A stretch of DNA of 64,000 bases from Cymbomonas tetramitiformis (GCA_001247695.2 LGRX02025926.1:62001-126000), one strand, 5' to 3'; counted from the first letter of the stretch, positions 26,201 through 38,130 are shown. The notes: a model not told the origin generated them from the sequence alone. Made by a program: numbers and translations.

Positions 26201-29200
26201 GTAATACATGTGACGCGCAAATTAACATGCAAGGCGATGCACTGCACGATGCAATGCGGCGCGGCGCGGTGAGGTAGAAGCGATGAGTGCATGATTTTGT
26301 GCGCGTGTGTGCTAAAGGGACATCGGGCCTTTTTGGTGACGCCACTACTAAAACTCAATCGAAGTAAGGAACTAGAAACAAATCAATCCACATCCAATGA
26401 AGCATAATTCATTTTGATACACCTTGCCCAAGGGGATCAATATATGAAGTAACCTGATAGTCGCTGGCCAGCGCTCACCACCCGCCGCCGCTGTGCCAAG
26501 AATTGTTTTAGCCTTGCTCGAGCACGCACCCTGCAAAATCCTGCCGGGTCTCCCGCCTCCCTGCACGCAAGGTCTTGGGCGGCGCCCATGCAAAGGTTAC
26601 GTGCTGATATTATTTCACGATTGCGCTGCATACTTTCCTGCATGTATGTATTTAGGGAGATGGGGTCGCCGCATCACAATCGCTGCGGTGAGAATGGCAC
26701 TTCCTCTACTGCTGGCACTGGGAATGGCACTTCCTCTACTGCTGGCACTGGGAATGGCACTTCCTCTACTGCTGGCAATGGCGCTTCCTCTACTGCTGGC
26801 ACTGGGAATGCTTGGCACTTCCTCTACTGCTGGCACTGGGAATGCTTGGCACTTCCTCTACTGCTGGCACTGGGAATGCTTGCACTTCCTCTACTCCACT
26901 ACTGCTGGCACTGGAATGACTTCCATTCCTCTACTGCTGGCACTGGGAATAGCGCTCTACTGCTGGCACTGGGAATGGCACTTCCTCTACTGCTGGCACT
27001 GGGAATGGCACTTCCTCTACTGCTGGCACTGGGAATGCTTGACACTTCCTCTACTGCGGCATTGGGAATGCTTGGCACTTCCTCTACTGCTGGCACTGGG
27101 AATGGCACTTCCTCTACTGCTGGCACTGGGAATGCTTGGCACTTCCATTCCTCTACTGCTGGCACTGGGAATGGCACTTCCTCTACTGCTGGCACTGGGA
27201 ATGGCACTTCCTCTACTGCTGGCACTGGGAATGCTTGGCACTTCCTCTACTGCTGGCACTGGGAATGGCACTTCCTCTACTGCTGGCAATGGTCATCATT
27301 TATTTTAATGCCGAGGTGCTGTAGGTATGCAGTTTTTATTTGAGATGTGCTCGGTATTTCCGGGTTTGATGTTCTGTTGTCTGCACCGATGAAAGTTCGT
27401 CTGATATGTCAGGTATGGTTGCACTCATGTGACCCGACACCGGTATGAAGGGCTGATGAGCTTCGCTGATGTGATGGGGTGCACTTGGCGCAGCTTCTCT
27501 AGCTACACACCGCTTGTGTGCAGTTCGAGATTGTACACATGATAATCGAGCCTCATGTCCCTCGGCCCAAAAGCAGTGCCTTGGTCATCTGTAGGCCTCG
27601 CATACTCGCATATCTGCTTCTGGCTTAATACAATGGAATTGCAAGAAACATAGTGGTGTGTAGCATTCTTGCAGCGATGATGGCCCTTAGGACTGAACTG
27701 ATACGTTAAGCGAAGCCTTCTGGTGGGTGACTGTGTGTGTGTGTGACTACACATACACGCAAACCACTGTAAACACGGACTTGGCGCCCATTCACCATGT
27801 CGACACTAGTGATATATTGTGCACGACTTGACGTTGTGAACTTTTCTTGAGATGCGCTGCTTTATAGTAGTGATGATTAGTAATCTGAGTGTGATATATT
27901 GGGCTGTGGGACACTGTTATGTGTGGTGCATATGATTGTACACAAGCATACATACCTACGTACGTGTGTGCACATGCATGAACGATGATGTGCATGGCTA
28001 TGCTGTGTGTTTGCGTGCGCACCGTTTCATCACGGTGGTATGCGGTGTGCCAGCCTATGGCTTGCGGTGTCAACGGCAAGGGGGCGGTGTATGTGTGAAT
28101 ATAACATCGATGCAGATGCATAATTATATGTTGCACATTCATTATTACACATATCGTGTTTGTAAGGTTGAAATTATGTAACCGTTCGTGTGTGATATAT
28201 GTTTGCATTATGCCCGGCACCCTAGCTTTGCAATCTTGCAAGCATTTTATTTGCTTTATCAAACGTTGTCTTCCGTGAGCCCGCCTCAGTCGCAAATCCC
28301 AAATATACAATCCACACTCAGTAGTCAAATGTCTTTCCGGATGCTATTATTCTCTTTCCCCAGTAAGCTTATCCACTTATCGATGAAATACGACGGAGTT
28401 TCCATGACCCTAGCCCACGTCAGTCACGTCTGCTTACAGTAGTTCTTATGTGCTACCAAACACATTGTACAACGGCACAGTTCATACAAATTAACTATGA
28501 TTCTTCTGTGCCTGCTGTCTCAACGGTCCATACCGTTCGCACATTCCCAACCAGGGTTGCCACAAGCTCTCAAGGTGTCCTCATCAAACTTTGCCAGCTT
28601 CACACGAATTCTCAAACAAAACCTCAAAAAGCTTCCAGAAAATTGCGTAGCAAAACTTACTTCATCTCTTCGCTTTTTGTCTCCTCCTCATCTCACCGCC
28701 AATTCTCCATTCCGATGCCAGCCGTCACATCAAGGGGAGGTATAGATCGCCGGCGGTGAAGCGGAAAATAAAACAACCAAGGAACAGAATCATAAACAAG
28801 TAAACCGCCACGAATTCTTTACCTGCCGATCGCACAACAGCAACTCAGTAATTCCAGTAGCACAGCGTGCTCCACCTCCGGCGTGATTCCAGAACTGCCT
28901 AAATCGACAACGTTCGTGCGCTTGACTCCTCCGACGCTCCAGTCCTCACCACTATTCCCGGTCATCAACCCCAGTCTCCCGAACACCCGCGTCGTCGTCT
29001 CCACCACTTCAAATGCCACGTCAGCTACGTCCTCTAGATAGCCGAAGAACGTACCAACGGTAGCAACCAGTTAGAACAGCTCCAAAAACCCTAAACTACA
29101 AAAACCATTCCCAGCAAATCAAGGGCCAGTTTGGTCCGCACGCATTGCCATACAAAATTCTCATCCATGCGAAAATCCAATTGGTGTTGCAGGTGCAAAA

Positions 29201-30066
29201 TAATTCTGAAGTCCCGCCTGGCGCGCCTCACTCCCTTCGATATGCTACTCCTTCGACTCTGATCTCAACAAATGTAGCATGCATCTGCAATCACAGCAAG
29301 CCGTGAGCTGGTACCTCTGCCGAGCCCCAATATCTTCAATACACAATGCCGCGTCCACCAGCTCGAAATAGTGGCGCGAAAACAAAGGCAAACAGTGCTA
29401 TGTTTAATACCCCCCAGTAAGATTATCCACTTATCGATAAAACAAGACGGAGTTTCCATGACCCTAGCCCACGTCAATCACGTCTGCTTACAGTAATTCT
29501 TATGTGCTACGATGAAGTTTGTCGTGCGTACATTGTGCGCACACGCATTATTTTGGTGTAATAAACCGGTGTGCTCCGACGCAGCCAACTCCATATTGCA
29601 CATGTACGAATGAACTTTCATGATTTACAGTACTCGCTTGATGTCGTCTCTGCCGACTCTCTGCGATAGTACTACTGTGTGGTCGTGGTATGTGGTTGTT
29701 ATTATAGTGGTGCACGTTTTTAAAGCATACTACTAATTATTATGTGAGGGTGGGATTATGGGGGTGCAGGATCCTCTTGGCAACCTTTATTTTCGAACGG
29801 CCGATATCATTGCGTTCAGACAAGAATGTGACACGCGACGATCTGTCAGTACAAGTCAACGTTGTCTCCGCATCAAGTATGCGCACGATTGACAGCGATT
29901 CTGCCATACAGATTAATGATTATACTACACCTGCACATGACAATGCCTCCACCTCGTATCGCCCAGTGATTGTCACGACACCGTCAAATCATATGGTGGC
30001 TACTCCAGGAGAATGGCTGCAAGTTGCTATTTTGAGGTAATGACATGACTAGTGCGCACACCCATC

Positions 30067-30110
<44 letters not shown>

Positions 30111-33100
30111 GCTAGAATCTGCCTCTCGGGCTGTCATACTGTGACAGTCAGAGATGACAGATCTGGTATATAATACTCGTGACACCATAAACCAACAACA
30201 CTCACCGCTATATTATTCTAACTGAATAATCATCTTAAGCTTTGTCCAAACTGTTTTCCGTGTGCCTATCTGCTTTCCTTTCAGTGCAGTATAGTCATCT
30301 GGTCACTGTGTACTGTGTCGTCCAGTACACAGTGACCCACACACACACAGTGAACGGCACGTGACCCTCCGACAACAGCCAGCCCACCATTATTCCAGTG
30401 AAAGTGAGAATGATTCAGGAATGGAAAGGGAATGTGAATGTATGACCCACACATGTTGTGCTGGCAGGTCTCAGATTTTAGATGTGCATCAGGCGTTGCT
30501 TTCGACAAATCTAACGGACACCACAGATGTGGAGACCAAACGGGCATACACACACATCCAAGACATGCGGAGTGCACTGCACAGCGATGTTCACTCCTTT
30601 GTGGCCGACTGCCTTATCCCTCGCATGCACTTTATGCGGTATGACAACACTGGTGCATTTCATAATTATGGCAGCCACAACACATACGCCAGGCTGGCAT
30701 CGTCTGACGTGACGGTACGATGCGCGCTTCCTATGTTGGCATCGCCTCTGCAGAATATTGCTCAAGTGTAATTTACTGCACTCCTTACCAAGGCCCGGTA
30801 TCGCGGTTTTTCGAACTAATCAAATAACCATGAATAAGTCATTTGAACTAATCGGACTGATATAAATAAGTATCTTGAAGTAATCGACTGATATGAATAA
30901 GTCTCTCAAACTTATTGATCGATCTGAATATAAAGTCTCTCGAACTTATCGGTCGATATGAATGTCTCTTGAAGTAAATGACTGATAAAGAAATTTCTCT
31001 CGAACTTATCGATTGATATGAATAACAAAATTTCTCGCAATTAATCACGATATGTATCGATAACAACCGATATGGGATTCGATAAGTCCAAACTTTGTGT
31101 GGGAAATTTCAGTCATCGACGGGAAGTTCGTGGCGATGGGATCATGAGACACTTCCTCCCCACCTAGGACGGCTTCCCTTGCGGGGTACTTTCAGGCCCT
31201 CGCCCCTGCTAATAAAAAGGGACTGACCAAATCGGCGGGATTGGACTCTTACCCCTATGGAGCGGATGGAATTTTTTGCCAAAAGCACTAGTTTCGCAAA
31301 TGTGCCGTTTTCACGGTATATGGTACCTTGGTAAGTGTGGGTGATTCGTTACATGTTCCATAACTCCTATAAAGTGATTTTGATCTATAAAATACATGAT
31401 CGCATTATATATATGTTACGGTATGAGCGCGCCACTGGCATACGCCAGCCGATTTTGGTATGAGCGCGCCTGTACCAAAAAACTTGTTGGTATGAGCGCG
31501 CCTGTGCCAGAATATTTTGGTACAGGCGCGCTCATACCAAGGCGCGCTTGTACCGTAACATATACAACGATATATCGGTGATATACAAGCCAAAAAACAC
31601 GTTTTCCAGGAATCAAAAGTGTCAAAAATCAGTTCTCACAACCGTTTATTCGAGTATTAGGTCGCCCCTTGACCATAAAACATTCGCCTTTACTAATGCC
31701 TTGAAATTGGTAATGGTGGCTGTAGTTAAACGCAACAATACATCAAAATATTCCAGCAATAAGGTGAAAAAAACACCAAAAAACAACGAAAAAATATCAT
31801 TTGTCAAATGTTTTCCATACTTAAGGCCATATTGTGTGTTTTCGGGGGAAATCGACTGTTGGGAAAGTAAGTATTGCCCATATGAGGTGCATGGTCATTT
31901 TATATGATAGTGGTCACCGAACCAACAAATCCTTGTCGATGAATGGCATCTACACCTCGATTTTGCACACTTTAAGATACTTTTGACCCAAATTTCATGC
32001 CTAGAAATAAGCAACTTTGGGGATTTTACTACAACAAAATTGCCCTTCGGTGAGATATATATACTAAGTATATGTGTAGAATAAATTGTTGAGTATTAGA
32101 TATACCTATTTCAACGGGTGCGCGAAGCTTGTACTATGGCCGATTCCGACAAGTGCTATCGGGCTGAGAAATGAATCCAAGCTTAGAGTTTGAAGTGGTT
32201 GTACCGTATACGGTACAAACCGCTCCATAGGGGTTAAAATCAGGGTATACATCAAGCAGTTGGCATACCGTGGTACCGTCGCTCAATCACTATGAAATCC
32301 GCATGCGATTCTTGGATTGTCGAATACTTTTTTGCACTATGAAATAACTGATACACTGCTATATACACACATATATTACGCCCAATCTGGATTATAAATG
32401 CACACTGTGACGTTTATTCAAATATCACGTATATATGTACTTCAAGTATATATATATATACGTGCAAGGAGGAGCACTTTTTGTACGTGCATTTTGACAT
32501 CAAGAGGCTTTCTGAGGTGTGCCCACGTATATCACAGCTTGAGATATTCAGTCCACTCACTTTTGGCATCCTTGCGCAGTCGAATTGTTCTTTCCCCCTG
32601 CGGTGGTTGCTACCGTCCTGATTGTCTTCCAGGGCCTGCTTTTCTTTTGGTGGGTGCTCCTATTTTGCTTATCACTTTCCTGAACGTGGTGCGATAGGAC
32701 GTATACAATATATATATATATACGAAGTATATATAATACCATTCTAATAAGATGTCTGTAATTAATATACGGAGGGTGATTGTATTCTATCAATTAAACG
32801 GTGCCATGGCAATATTCAATTGGGTATAAATCGCACAAATGTGAAATTGATGTACCTGGTATAAATTGACGGTTCACACTCAAACTATCGATCAGTCGAT
32901 CAGAAAGCACATTTGAATTAACCGACTGATATGCATAAGTCTCTCAAACTTATCTACTGATATGAATAAGTCTCTCGAACTAATTGACTGATAATGATAG
33001 TTTTGATCAGTCGTTTAGACTCATTGATCGACAACGATAAGGCTCTCCCTATTAATCAATTAATCGGACGCATCGTGTTATCGATACCGGGTCTTGCTCC

Positions 33101-36100
33101 TCACACTGTAGGCCATGGCCAGTCGAGAGGTTCCCGAAATATACATTTATAGCTTTAGCTTGTCTAATGAAGTTTGGGCCTATCATACGATGTGTGGCAT
33201 CAGCTATCGTCGCTTGCTGCTGTCGTCTCTTGCTGCACTTCCGGATATCCTGAACTTGGTTATGTATCCATTCTTTATGAATATGCCATCAACTTGCCCC
33301 GAAAGCAAGTCGATATCCCTGATGCTATATATGTTGTGTGTAGCATGCCATACCATCGATGCACGATATGCGGTCACAGCACATACCATATAAGCACTCA
33401 CCTGAGCTCCGAGAGTAGGCCCTGGAAGACTTCAGCAGAGCTCAGAATGATATTTCTCATCGCGGGGGAAATAGACTGTTACAATCCGACTCAATGTAGG
33501 GCAAGAAAGTGTCGCAACCAATACCAACAGTAACGAGTGGCAAGCAGGCAAAATTCAAAATATCCTCAAGTCACACTGGGTCCTTGTATTCGGAATACAG
33601 CGACACCCAAGGTTGGCTAATCAGCCGTAGCAGATCAACAGTCAATGTGTCTCTTAGAAACTGCAGAGTCGCCTCATGATTTATATATGCGAGTGCATTT
33701 TCCAAAAGGAATAAGCGCGCAAGGGTTTAGCAAACTGCCAAGCTCCACCCAAGCTCTTACTTTGGCCGAAAGCCGCAACCAAAACGTGTGCAACCGGTTT
33801 GAAACCTTTAGGCCAATCACATCTCCCAGGAATATATGTCACATTATATATTTCGTGAAGATATTAATGTCTTGACGGCTGCTGTAGCACACGGGCAGTG
33901 CTCAGTTGTTTTTATTTTCCCCAGCAACAGGACTGCACTTGATTTAATTGTGTGTTAATTTGATCAGGCCTCTGTCGAGGTATATTATACGCAGGCCTCT
34001 GGCGAGATGTATATACCCTGTCTGAGGACAGTGACAGGCCTTCTTCGAGGTGTATATTCCATAGTATCCCCATACGTCTGATTTGCTGTACTGACGGGTT
34101 GTGGCGAGCTCGATGTCCACCCCTCACATTGTCCCCCGCGGGTGGGTTTGCTTCAGGAACTGCAAAACAACTCTTCTGCCTTCTCACCCGCTGCAAATAA
34201 ATCTGCTGATGGCTTGGACTTGGCCAAGTCGTGGGAAGCGAGATGGGGGGAAACTGTACAGCACGCAAAACAGAGGCTTCAACAATGCCGAGTTAACGAA
34301 ACACTGCTGGCAGCTTACTCTCTATGGGGACGGGCCGCCGAGGACATAATGCCGCCAACACCTCCGCCACCTTTCTCATTATTCCCAATGAACAGGACAT
34401 CTATGGTTGATGCATTTAATGATATATTCGGTGGGATTTGGGCTAAGATTCTCGCGTCACCTCCAGCCACTCTGCCCTCTACAGACGCAGACTCATCACT
34501 GCCACAAGTGTCTGACCTGCTGGGCTCTATATTGAGGCAGGGTCAGCAGGCAAGAACAGCCAGCAGTGACGCTCTTACTTCATCAAATCCAACGGATGAT
34601 AATGCACGGAGAGACACAGAAGCTCCTCAGAGCACCGCGCAAGAGAGCCTCCCGCTTCTAGACCCACTTGCGCCGCTTCCGACAGGTCAGAGGATGGAGC
34701 CTGAGATTCTAGCTTTTGGCATTGGGGATGGCCTCGTTCATGAGCCACCCCCGCCGGCGGAAGATAATCCCGGATACTCGACTTTCGCACCTACCCACCC
34801 GGACGATCTGACCGGCTCTGCTGCCGCAAAGCACACTCTGCTGGTGGAATTTGCCTCATCATCAACACGTGCTTCAGCCCGCCAAGATGGCAACACGAGC
34901 AGCTCACAGGTCTCTGGAGGGGCGCTTGCCGAGCTATCAACCCAGGAGAAGAGTGTACTGCAGGACCTGGCCGTTGCAGCTTTCCACGAAAACGACAGGT
35001 AGCATGATGCGGCGCTGTCAGCACCAAAATTCTGACAAATCTCTAGTGCTCACTCACACATATGGAATCGCAGAGAGCAGTAGTACGAGTACACCCATGC
35101 CACAGCCTAAACTAACTTGCCTCACCCATACTTAGATGTGCACGTGCAACCACCCAGCCAGCACGCAGTCAGATTTCTGTCACATACACACATATAGCAT
35201 TGCCATGATTCAAATGACAAAATACTCAAGGTGTCTAATGCAAGCAATGGGCACACACACACTCATCCCACACACATCCCACACGTGGTAGTGTTGCTGT
35301 TCAGATTCAGGCTATCTCACATATCGTGGTTCAGCATTATATATGTAGGTGTTCGTTTCTGCCTTTCCATACGGTAGGGGCTACCGTCACGAGGTTTCCT
35401 AATGCCGATTATTGTAATAATATATGCTCCTGCTGTCTTGCATTCGTATACCCGAGTGAGCCAATTTAGGATGTATTGATACTCGCTGTTGCTCCTGGGA
35501 TCACACCGCACAACACACGCAGGGGCGCCCACTAAAATGTAGGCCGTGGAAAACGTCAGGATGCTTGGTATCAACCAGCACCGCGATGTTACGATATACC
35601 ATTCATTTGCATGTGTTTGATGTCGTCGGACATCGCTTACTTTTGATATACATACCATCCGAATGTGTCTAGCAGTGCAGCTGGGAAAATAGTGAAGATG
35701 CAGATAAAAGCTACAACTCATTTAGAGGATCCCCGTCAAGTCCACACATCACCGCCGCTTTTTTCATCGCTCACTACATAACAATATATGAATTACTTGG
35801 TTGACATAGTCATGACGAGCATATGACTTCAGTATATGGTGTGATTGGACGCGATGGCTTATTTGACTTTTTATATATGGTCACTTGAGGCGCTTGGATG
35901 TAGCTTAGAAGCCTCCGTCAGTGCCTGGTTGTGTGGCTGATATAAGTGACACTGTTATACCATAAATCGTATTGTCGGATTAGGTGCATTTCATTCTAGT
36001 GCCGGTGCTTAAGGTATTATCTACGGGTGCGAGAAACCGACAGGAAGTCGCCCCTCGTGGTGACGAATATTGGATATAGACCAATGGTGCTAATCAAAGT

Positions 36101-37118
36101 GCAGCTGCAATCCGTGCCGGTGGAGGATTGGGACCAAGACATCTCCATCGTGCTCCACGCAGTCCTATCCGAGATTGCCTTTCTGTGCTCGCTGCCCGTG
36201 GAGAGTGTGCTGGCCCTGAGCAGTGCCATGTCCAAAGGTGCTACCAGCGCAACTCCGGCTACCTCGTCAGCACCAGTCCGCGGTCTACTGCAGGATGCCA
36301 CAGTGTCGCCGGGATCAGTTGAAGATGGCTTCGATTTCGAAATAGACGTCGGGATCGCTTGTGCCAACGATCATGAAGCCATCGTTGTCGCATCTCACTT
36401 ACGCGAACAAATGGAGTTCACCGCACATGGATTTCCGTTCATTCGCCACCGTGTGTGCTATCAACTTGTTGGCGACGAACATAGACTCCTGTGCAAGCAC
36501 GCACAAATTGTCGAAGGTAATTTTGTCCTCTCAGCAAGCTTTACACATTGGTAAAATTATTCACGATCGTTGTGTGAACAATGTGAATGCTACTGTTGGG
36601 CCTTCCAAACCGGAAAGTATTCCTTCAATTTTCATCTCCTGACTGGGAGCAGTGCATTACATTGCTGATGCCGGCCCTTTATTGGTTATAAGCAGGCGCG
36701 CTAAATGGACTCCTGCTATTGACGCGCATGGCAAACATGTGTTTTGCGCGCAGGTCCAAGTGTCATGGACATGCTAGAGTTGGTGGTGGCCAGCCCGGAT
36801 GACGTTTTGCCTGAAGAAGGTGAACTTCAACATGCGCATACTCTCTTGACAACCTCGGAGAAAATCTCGAACTTTCTGACCGCAAGAGATATACACATTG
36901 TGCGGGTGTACGAGACACGTAATGCGCAGACCATAGTGGAGCGGTCTAAAGCAGATACCACGGTATACGCATTCGGCAGTCTCCGCACCGCAATCACTGG
37001 CACTCTGAGTGGAAATCCACCCCCCGCTCGCAATGGGGCAAGCGATGTGCGACCTCACCCAGTCGCGGTGCCACTGCTCATGGCTGTGGTATGGATGCCT
37101 ATCTATATGCGAGTATGA
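20216..37118 (+). CDS. Ten-exon gene for a predicted secreted, possibly GPI-anchored, protein of unknown family (about 1233 aa)
   Basis: Exons by inspection: 20216-20735, 21385-21879, 23966-24165, 25881-26041, 29770-30036, 30468-30714, 33204-33335, 34157-34998, 36044-36516 and 36754-37118 (TGA). Total 3702 nt, with phases matching at all nine joins. The start is chosen because MLKMRLPLLLYVCVMASRPA is a good signal peptide; an in-frame ATG at 20111 would add 35 residues. The first exon is Cys-rich (CTDIGRVEDACDICAS, later CNVTRLM). Exon 8 has a 150-residue Ser/Thr/Pro/Gln-rich stalk with acidic stretches. Exon 9 has an alternating hydrophobic block (VLIKVQLQSVPVEDWDQDIS ... LPVESVLALS) like the short extracellular modules repeated in volvocine algal surface proteins. 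The C-terminus, NGASDVRP followed by VAVPLLMAVVWMPIYM, fits a GPI signal or a tail anchor. A cell-surface role is inferred. Small extra exons are possible. Confidence 0.62.
23325..23348 (+). repeat. (GT)n microsatellite
   Basis: About 12 uninterrupted GT units in the 21880-23965 intron. Confidence 0.9.
23576..23842. mobile_element. MITE-like element with about 50-bp terminal inverted repeats
   Basis: The left end starts TCAAGGTATGGCAAA and runs through AAAGTGCTC and TAAACGCA. The right end carries the reverse complements in mirror order (TGCGTTTACTGAGCACTTT ... TTTGCCATACCTTGA). The whole is 267 bp with no coding capacity, typical of a non-autonomous DNA transposon. Flanks ATAAA and AATCA do not give a clean target duplication, so the superfamily is open. 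It lies in an intron of the secreted-protein gene. Confidence 0.65.
24785..24960 (+). repeat. Short dispersed repeat A, copy 1
   Basis: It shares with 32570-32720 the block TTCCCCCTGCGGTGG, a TACCG-CCTGA spacing, CAGGGCC, GTGGGTGC and a TATATATA-rich 3' end, in the same order. Similarity is patchy. Both copies lie in introns of the same gene. Confidence 0.4.
26692..27291 (+). repeat. 30-bp minisatellite, about 19 copies, intronic
   Basis: The unit contains GGCACTTCCTCTACTGCTGG and CACTGGGAAT. Variants with GCTT insertions break the register. Because 30 is a multiple of 3, long ORFs appear on both strands (STAGTGNGTS, LLALGMALPL and SASSRGSAIP types). It lies inside the 26042-29769 intron. 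Confidence 0.9.
28361..29510. mobile_element. 1.15-kb unit bounded by 96-bp direct repeats
   Basis: The 96-bp ends 28361-28456 and 29415-29510 differ at only a few positions. They share CAGTAAG-TTATCCACTTATCG, GACGGAGTTTCCATGACCC and ATTCTTATGTGCTAC-like ends. Between them lies the second copy of the 480-bp dispersed repeat. Terminal direct repeats this short recall TRIM-type elements, but no TG...CA ends, primer site or target duplication is seen. A tandem or ectopic duplication is the alternative. Confidence 0.5.
28935..29385 (+). repeat. Dispersed repeat, copy 2 (intron of secreted-protein gene)
   Basis: Same family as 2028-2508, with landmarks ACGGTAGCAACCAGT, CCCTAAACTA, ATCAAGGGCC and ATAGTGGCGCGA in order. 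It lies entirely between the 96-bp direct repeats, which are absent around copy 1. Confidence 0.65.
30073..30108 (+). repeat. (CA)n microsatellite
   Basis: About 18 CA units, preceded by CCCAYCCACCCACC, in the intron between exons 5 and 6 of the secreted-protein gene. Confidence 0.9.
30815..31065 (+). repeat. Degenerate ~30-bp satellite-like cluster 1
   Basis: Repeated units are built on ATGAATAAGTCTCTCGAACT followed by TATCGATCGAT variants. The same unit forms the cluster at 32885-33060. Confidence 0.6.
31420..31555. repeat. Cluster of direct and inverted 24-bp repeats
   Basis: GGTATGAGCGCGCC occurs at 31420, 31457 and 31489. The 24-bp word at 31457-31480 is followed by its exact reverse complement at 31515-31538, separated by 34 bp, so the segment can form a GC-rich stem. 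It stands out in an AT-rich intron. Confidence 0.8.
32570..32720 (+). repeat. Short dispersed repeat A, copy 2
   Basis: Counterpart of 24785-24960, with the TTTCCCCCTGCGGTGG core and a TATATATA-rich end. Confidence 0.4.
32885..33060 (+). repeat. Degenerate ~30-bp satellite-like cluster 2
   Basis: Same ATGAATAAGTCTCTCGAACT-type unit as at 30815-31065, about 2 kb away and in the same orientation. Confidence 0.55.
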
Positions 37119-37696
37119 TGAGTAGAGCCACCAATCATTTACACACGCTCTGCTATCGTCAGTGTTCATCCCTTGCAGACTGTATGTGCAGGACTGCAAC
37201 TTTTGTTCACGGCAGGCAAAACATACATTACACCGCAATATCATAGCTTCTCACCCATATATATGTAACATATCCACCAAACTCTGTGAAAGCAGTGCAT
37301 GGCGTAGGGAGTACACGCAACATGTCGTACTCGAATGTGTCTGCATCATCGGCTCGATCATTTTTTTGCGAGGTCTGAACTGAATTGATACATGTGCTGT
37401 CCTCAAGTTTATCACCCCTTGCTACATAGCACTGGGCGGATCGTTGCCGTTTGGTGATTGCTGCCACCTCATTCACATGATTTATCACGCAATCGTGCGG
37501 CCTCCCGGTCCAAGTAGTAAATGCTGACCGAAGACTGCTCGACTCTCCGATGATTGGTCGATGAGGCAAAACGAGACATAAGCTCAACCAAAGCAAACTA
37601 TCGGAACACGATGATATTTGCCTTGGAGCCTGTGCTTGCCATTGGTGGTGAAGATGCATGTCACCTAGTCGCTCACGTCACCACAAAACTGGGGGA
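37119..37696. other. No gene recognised
   Basis: Stretch between the predicted stop of the secreted-protein gene and the minus-strand fragment. It presumably contains the 3' untranslated region. No polyadenylation signal stands out and no ORF looks coding. Confidence 0.4.
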
Positions 37697-38105
37697 TCAG
37701 CGTATCATGTACTCAACCATCTCCTCCCTAGAAGTAGGGCGGTGACAGTATAATTTTTCAAAGAGGAATAGTGCCATGGCTTGTAGGGAATAGTGAACCT
37801 CGGATTTGGAATAACGAAGGACACCGAACGATGAAATGAAATAGTCACGACCCATAGTTTCTGAAATTTCGGGAACTGATTCCTCGAAAATTCTTGGTAG
37901 AAATCCATAGTCTGTCAGAATTTCTGGGAGCGTTAGCGGCATGACTGTAGATGACTTTCTCAAAATGTTTTGGGTGGGGTCTAGGGGAGAGGTTAGGGGT
38001 GTTAAGAATGAAGCAAGCACATCGGAAACTTTTAGCTGACCTTGGCTTCCGACTTTTCTTTGATTGACCTCCTTCAGGAAGATGTTCGCCATTAAATACG
38101 GCTCG
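37697..38105 (-). CDS. Probable coding exon of an unrecognised gene (about 131 aa)
   Basis: The ORF begins MANIFLKEVNQRKVGSQGQL and ends EEMVEYMIR-stop. Its composition is balanced and protein-like, with amphipathic helices (ISETMGRDYFISSFGVLRYS and LQAMALFLFEKLYC). This is unlike the repeat-derived ORFs nearby. On the minus strand CTGGTAG just upstream (about 38115) could be a splice acceptor, adding IEPYL before the Met. A short hairpin (38131-38185) adjoins it. No family recognised. It could be a small gene, a terminal exon or a relic. Confidence 0.35.
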
Positions 38106-38130
38106 ATGGCGCTACCAGCCGCAGTATGAT

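Noticed and set aside
26493..27343. Two plus-strand ORFs of 250-270 codons and several minus-strand ones
   Set aside because: They are produced by the 30-bp minisatellite in an intron. Equal openness on both strands argues against coding.
31253..32234. Inverted words CCCCTATGGAGCGG and CCGCTCCATAGGGG as transposon ends
   Set aside because: The pairing is only about 14 bp, with no matching flanks or target duplication.
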